Below, in pieces: positions 61,426-64,000 of a stretch of DNA of 64,000 nucleotides; the stretch's first letter is position 1, and each line of letters opens with the position of its first letter. The position numbers and the translations under genes were made by a program. The notes beneath the pieces are model-generated. The model had not been told where the DNA came from. It made no database searches and saw nothing but the letters and a program-made list of their open reading frames with translations. Source of the stretch: Dasyornis broadbenti (lineage: Eukaryota > Chordata > Aves > Passeriformes > Dasyornithidae); assembly GCA_013397935.1 (NCBI GenBank), contig VZRN01004724.1:223076-287075 (forward strand), given 5' to 3'.

Positions 61426-64000
61426 GCTGCTCATTTGTTTTAAAAGCCTATGGTAAGAGAGTTTGTAAAAACAAAAAACAAACAAACAAAAAACCTAACA
61501 AATCAAACCTTTTGGTTATAGAACTGTTTTTCTGTTTTTGATTTCTTCAAATACTTCAATAGTTTGATAAAATATAAGACTTCCCTCTGTAGAGCCTGTG
61601 CTGGTGTCTGTGTCTGATACACAGATCTAAGGAAGTCGTATCTTTGTAGTTGCCCACTAATTCTACCTTGTGGAAATTGCTTTCTGATTCTCATTTGATT
61701 TTCATCCTTTGTCCTAAGATTCGCATAAGGTAAAGAATTTTCGCATTTGCATACTAAGAAACACTACTCTTGAAAAGTGTGTTCTTTGCATTTGTCTTTC
61801 TCTCCTCAATAGTTTCAAAGTTCACTCCTTGTCTTTGTTTAAAGTACTGCAGCTTGGTGTCCTTGCAGTTCAGATGAAGTCCATCCCTCTTGTGCAGGCC
61901 TTTTTTCAGACGTGTACCTAGGTATTGTTACAAATTGAAGAAAATAGACTTTTGGAGTTTTGTGCTTCAGACAATTTTGTACTGGCCTCACACTGCAGCT
62001 ACATCAAACAAACATCTCGAAGGAAAAGACACATTTTAATCACAAAAGGTTGACGTTTGCTTTAACACTAGGAAGAGATAAGTTGTCACAGTTGAAAACA
62101 TTTGAAAGTGGTTTTCCTGTTTAATATTTTGCTGAAGAGATCTCATACAGCAAAAACATCCTGAATTCTATGTTAATTTGCCTGTTGGAAACATTGGATA
62201 TTTTTTTCTGCTCAAAAATAGGATTATAATGGACCAACAAATTTATCCAACTTCTGCTCCTGAATATTCCAAATATTAACTAATATATTGAGCTGATGAT
62301 GTGGTTGGTGATGCATTGTAGAAATGTTAAAATTTCTTATAGTCTTGCTTCGTTCCTGTAGCTATAATGAAGAAGGCTGTATTGTGGATAATTTAGATAA
62401 TCTGCAGGGGAGCTAAAGCAATGACTGTGAAGGAGAATGTGGCGTGTCGTCCCCCTAGGCCATGGAGCACTCCATTTGCTGGAATAGCTTCTAACTGCTA
62501 TTTAGTGGGCAGCTAGTGGAAAATAAAATTGCTTCAGGCAAGTGCGAATCTTATTCTGTATTATTAATGTTTGCAGTCTGGGTGAGGAATAGGGTAAACT
62601 AACTCCATTTCTAATAATGGGAGAAAACTCGAGGCTAAAGAAAAGGGAGGAAAAGATCAATATGTTCTTTTAGCAAGATTTCTTTTGAAGGATTGTTTGT
62701 GTTGTGCTGAGTTTATCTTGAGGGTGGAGGGAGGTAAGAGTAGTAGGTTAGACACCTGTAGCTGCTTCTGGAGACTAATTTCTGTTATCTGGTGGTCATC
62801 CACAAGTGACTTGTTGATGAAGATGGTAATCTCTGGTTTGCAAGAACTTAGACATTTCTGACAATCTGAAAGTAAGAAAAGAGTATTATGAGAGAAAAAC
62901 ATTTCACACCCTGAAAGCTGGATGAATTCACCACAGTGTGCTGAAATCCTCTGGGGAAGTGTGAATGTAGATTCTGTATGCTAACAATTGATGAGATTAA
63001 CAGGATAGGTTTCCACTAAGAAAAACAGAAAGATTTCAAATTCTCTGGGTTTGTGTTTTGTTTGTTTAGTGGAGTTTGGTTTGTTTAGTTTTTTGTTTTG
63101 GTTTGGTTTTGAGTAAGTAAGTTAAAGTAAAGCCAGCTTTATGGTATTGAGATGATGAAATATTATTAATCTATATAAACTGGATCCAGAAGAATTTGCT
63201 CATCTGGGAATCTGTGTCTCCATTTATGCCAAAAACTACTGGAGTCTAGGAGAGCTGTGGAAGGAGCCCATCAGAAAACCTTTTCTTCCAAGTTTTCCAC
63301 ATACTAGCCCTGGAGGAGACTTTCATCTCTTATAAAGTAGATTTCCCAAAATGGTGTCATCTATGAACTTACTGCCCTTAGGATACAAAGAGGAATGCTT
63401 TAGAGACTATACAATGTTTTCAGCAAGATGGTATGATGATCTTGCCTCAGGCAAGATTTTCTTTTCCTTCCCACTCAAACTTTCTGTCTACTCTTTTCTC
63501 AGTGTGCCACCTGCTCTCCTGCGGACTGGATGTTAGACATAGGAAGCACATGTGGTGTATCTCCTCTGAGAAATATCTTCCAAACTGTGCATGGCTTTCT
63601 TTCCCGATGCTTCCTAGTTCTTGATCAGATTGAGTAAGGGTGTGCATGACTTCATCAAGACGAGGAAATAGTGTGTTCCAGAACACGTGGACTAAAACAC
63701 ACATATGACGTGAATGAGAGTGAGAGAACTGCTCAGTAATCCAGTTTAACATGCAGATAAACCCTAATACCCCTATTCAGTACTTACATTTCTTTCCTGA
63801 AGAAGGAAATCATGCTGTAATTGCTGTGCTGGGGTGGATGGTGGTGCCTCTTCGTTTGCATGCAAAAAAAAGCACACATCTGGCAGGCCAGATGTCAAGG
63901 TTTTGCAGAATCTTTGGAGATTTTGTTGATCATTGTGTCTGGAGTGAGTCCATAACTACCAAGAGCAGAGTTGACTTCTAAATTCAATTCAAATACACTG
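61426..64000. other. Unique sequence with A-rich and T/G-rich tracts
   Basis: No gene was recognised. An A/C tract with CAAA units is at 61466-61494, next to the LINE fossil. A T/G-rich tract is at 63048-63112. Positions 62430-62600 look moderately like a conserved non-coding element. Overlapping frames at 63351-63752 on both strands lack domains. Confidence 0.5.
63048..63112. repeat. T/G-rich simple repeat
   Basis: Repeated GTTT, TTTG and GGTTT units with little A or C. Its composition resembles the tract at 24831-25002, but it is shorter. Confidence 0.88.

Noticed and set aside
60951..61443. Plus-strand frames of 111 and 74 codons
   Set aside because: They lie antisense to an ancient LINE fossil and are products of its composition.

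Overview
This window is vertebrate nuclear DNA, almost certainly from a bird. It is AT-rich, low in CpG, and contains long unique stretches without a recognisable gene. The best organism evidence is a 5'-truncated CR1 LINE (31975-32341) that ends in the CR1-type ATTCTATG octamer array, two further CR1 pieces (56635-56746, 58261-58435), and two LTRs of families I know from neoavian genomes (12445-12702, 38325-38780). The low interspersed-repeat density also fits a bird better than a mammal, crocodile or turtle. One isolated N at 12706 and a 36-N gap inside a poly-T run (34438-34473) point to a draft assembly. The species cannot be named from this sequence.

No protein-coding gene can be supported. 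The longest ATG-to-stop frame is 146 codons (minus strand, 52993-53433) and shows no domain I recognise. Most other frames are 60-100 codons, as expected by chance in 64 kb. No tRNA, rRNA, CRISPR array or CpG island was recognised. The window is best read as a gene desert or part of one or more very long introns. A few short segments have splice-like borders or a good start context (6507-6644, 33021-33036, 33571-33624, 40353-40421). They are listed only as weak candidates.

Layout: 1-9237 is unique sequence with a (GGAAA)n microsatellite at 2891-2976 and a faint MIR-like relic near 4440. 9238-9548 is an ancient CR1/L3-like LINE 3' end in antisense. 9549-12444 is unique sequence with another MIR-like relic. 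12445-12702 is an LTR fragment. 12712-31062 is long unique sequence with a T/G tract (24831-25002), AT palindromes and stretches that look like conserved non-coding elements. 31063-32341 holds a (TAACA)n pentamer array and the best-preserved CR1. 32342-38324 holds the assembly gap and a third MIR-like relic. 38325-38780 is a nearly complete but internally deleted solo LTR. 38781-56634 is unique with minor simple repeats. 56635-58435 holds two CR1 fragments, one of which looks 5'-inverted. 60480-61425 is an old antisense LINE fragment covering reverse-transcriptase-coding and more 3' sequence.

The main interest is repeat biology: a probable twin-priming-type CR1 inversion, an LTR that has lost its promoter segment, an expanded CR1 tail, and a pentamer array whose variants are confined to one end. 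Several possible regulatory islands can only be tested by cross-species alignment. I found no evidence of a novel multi-gene system.
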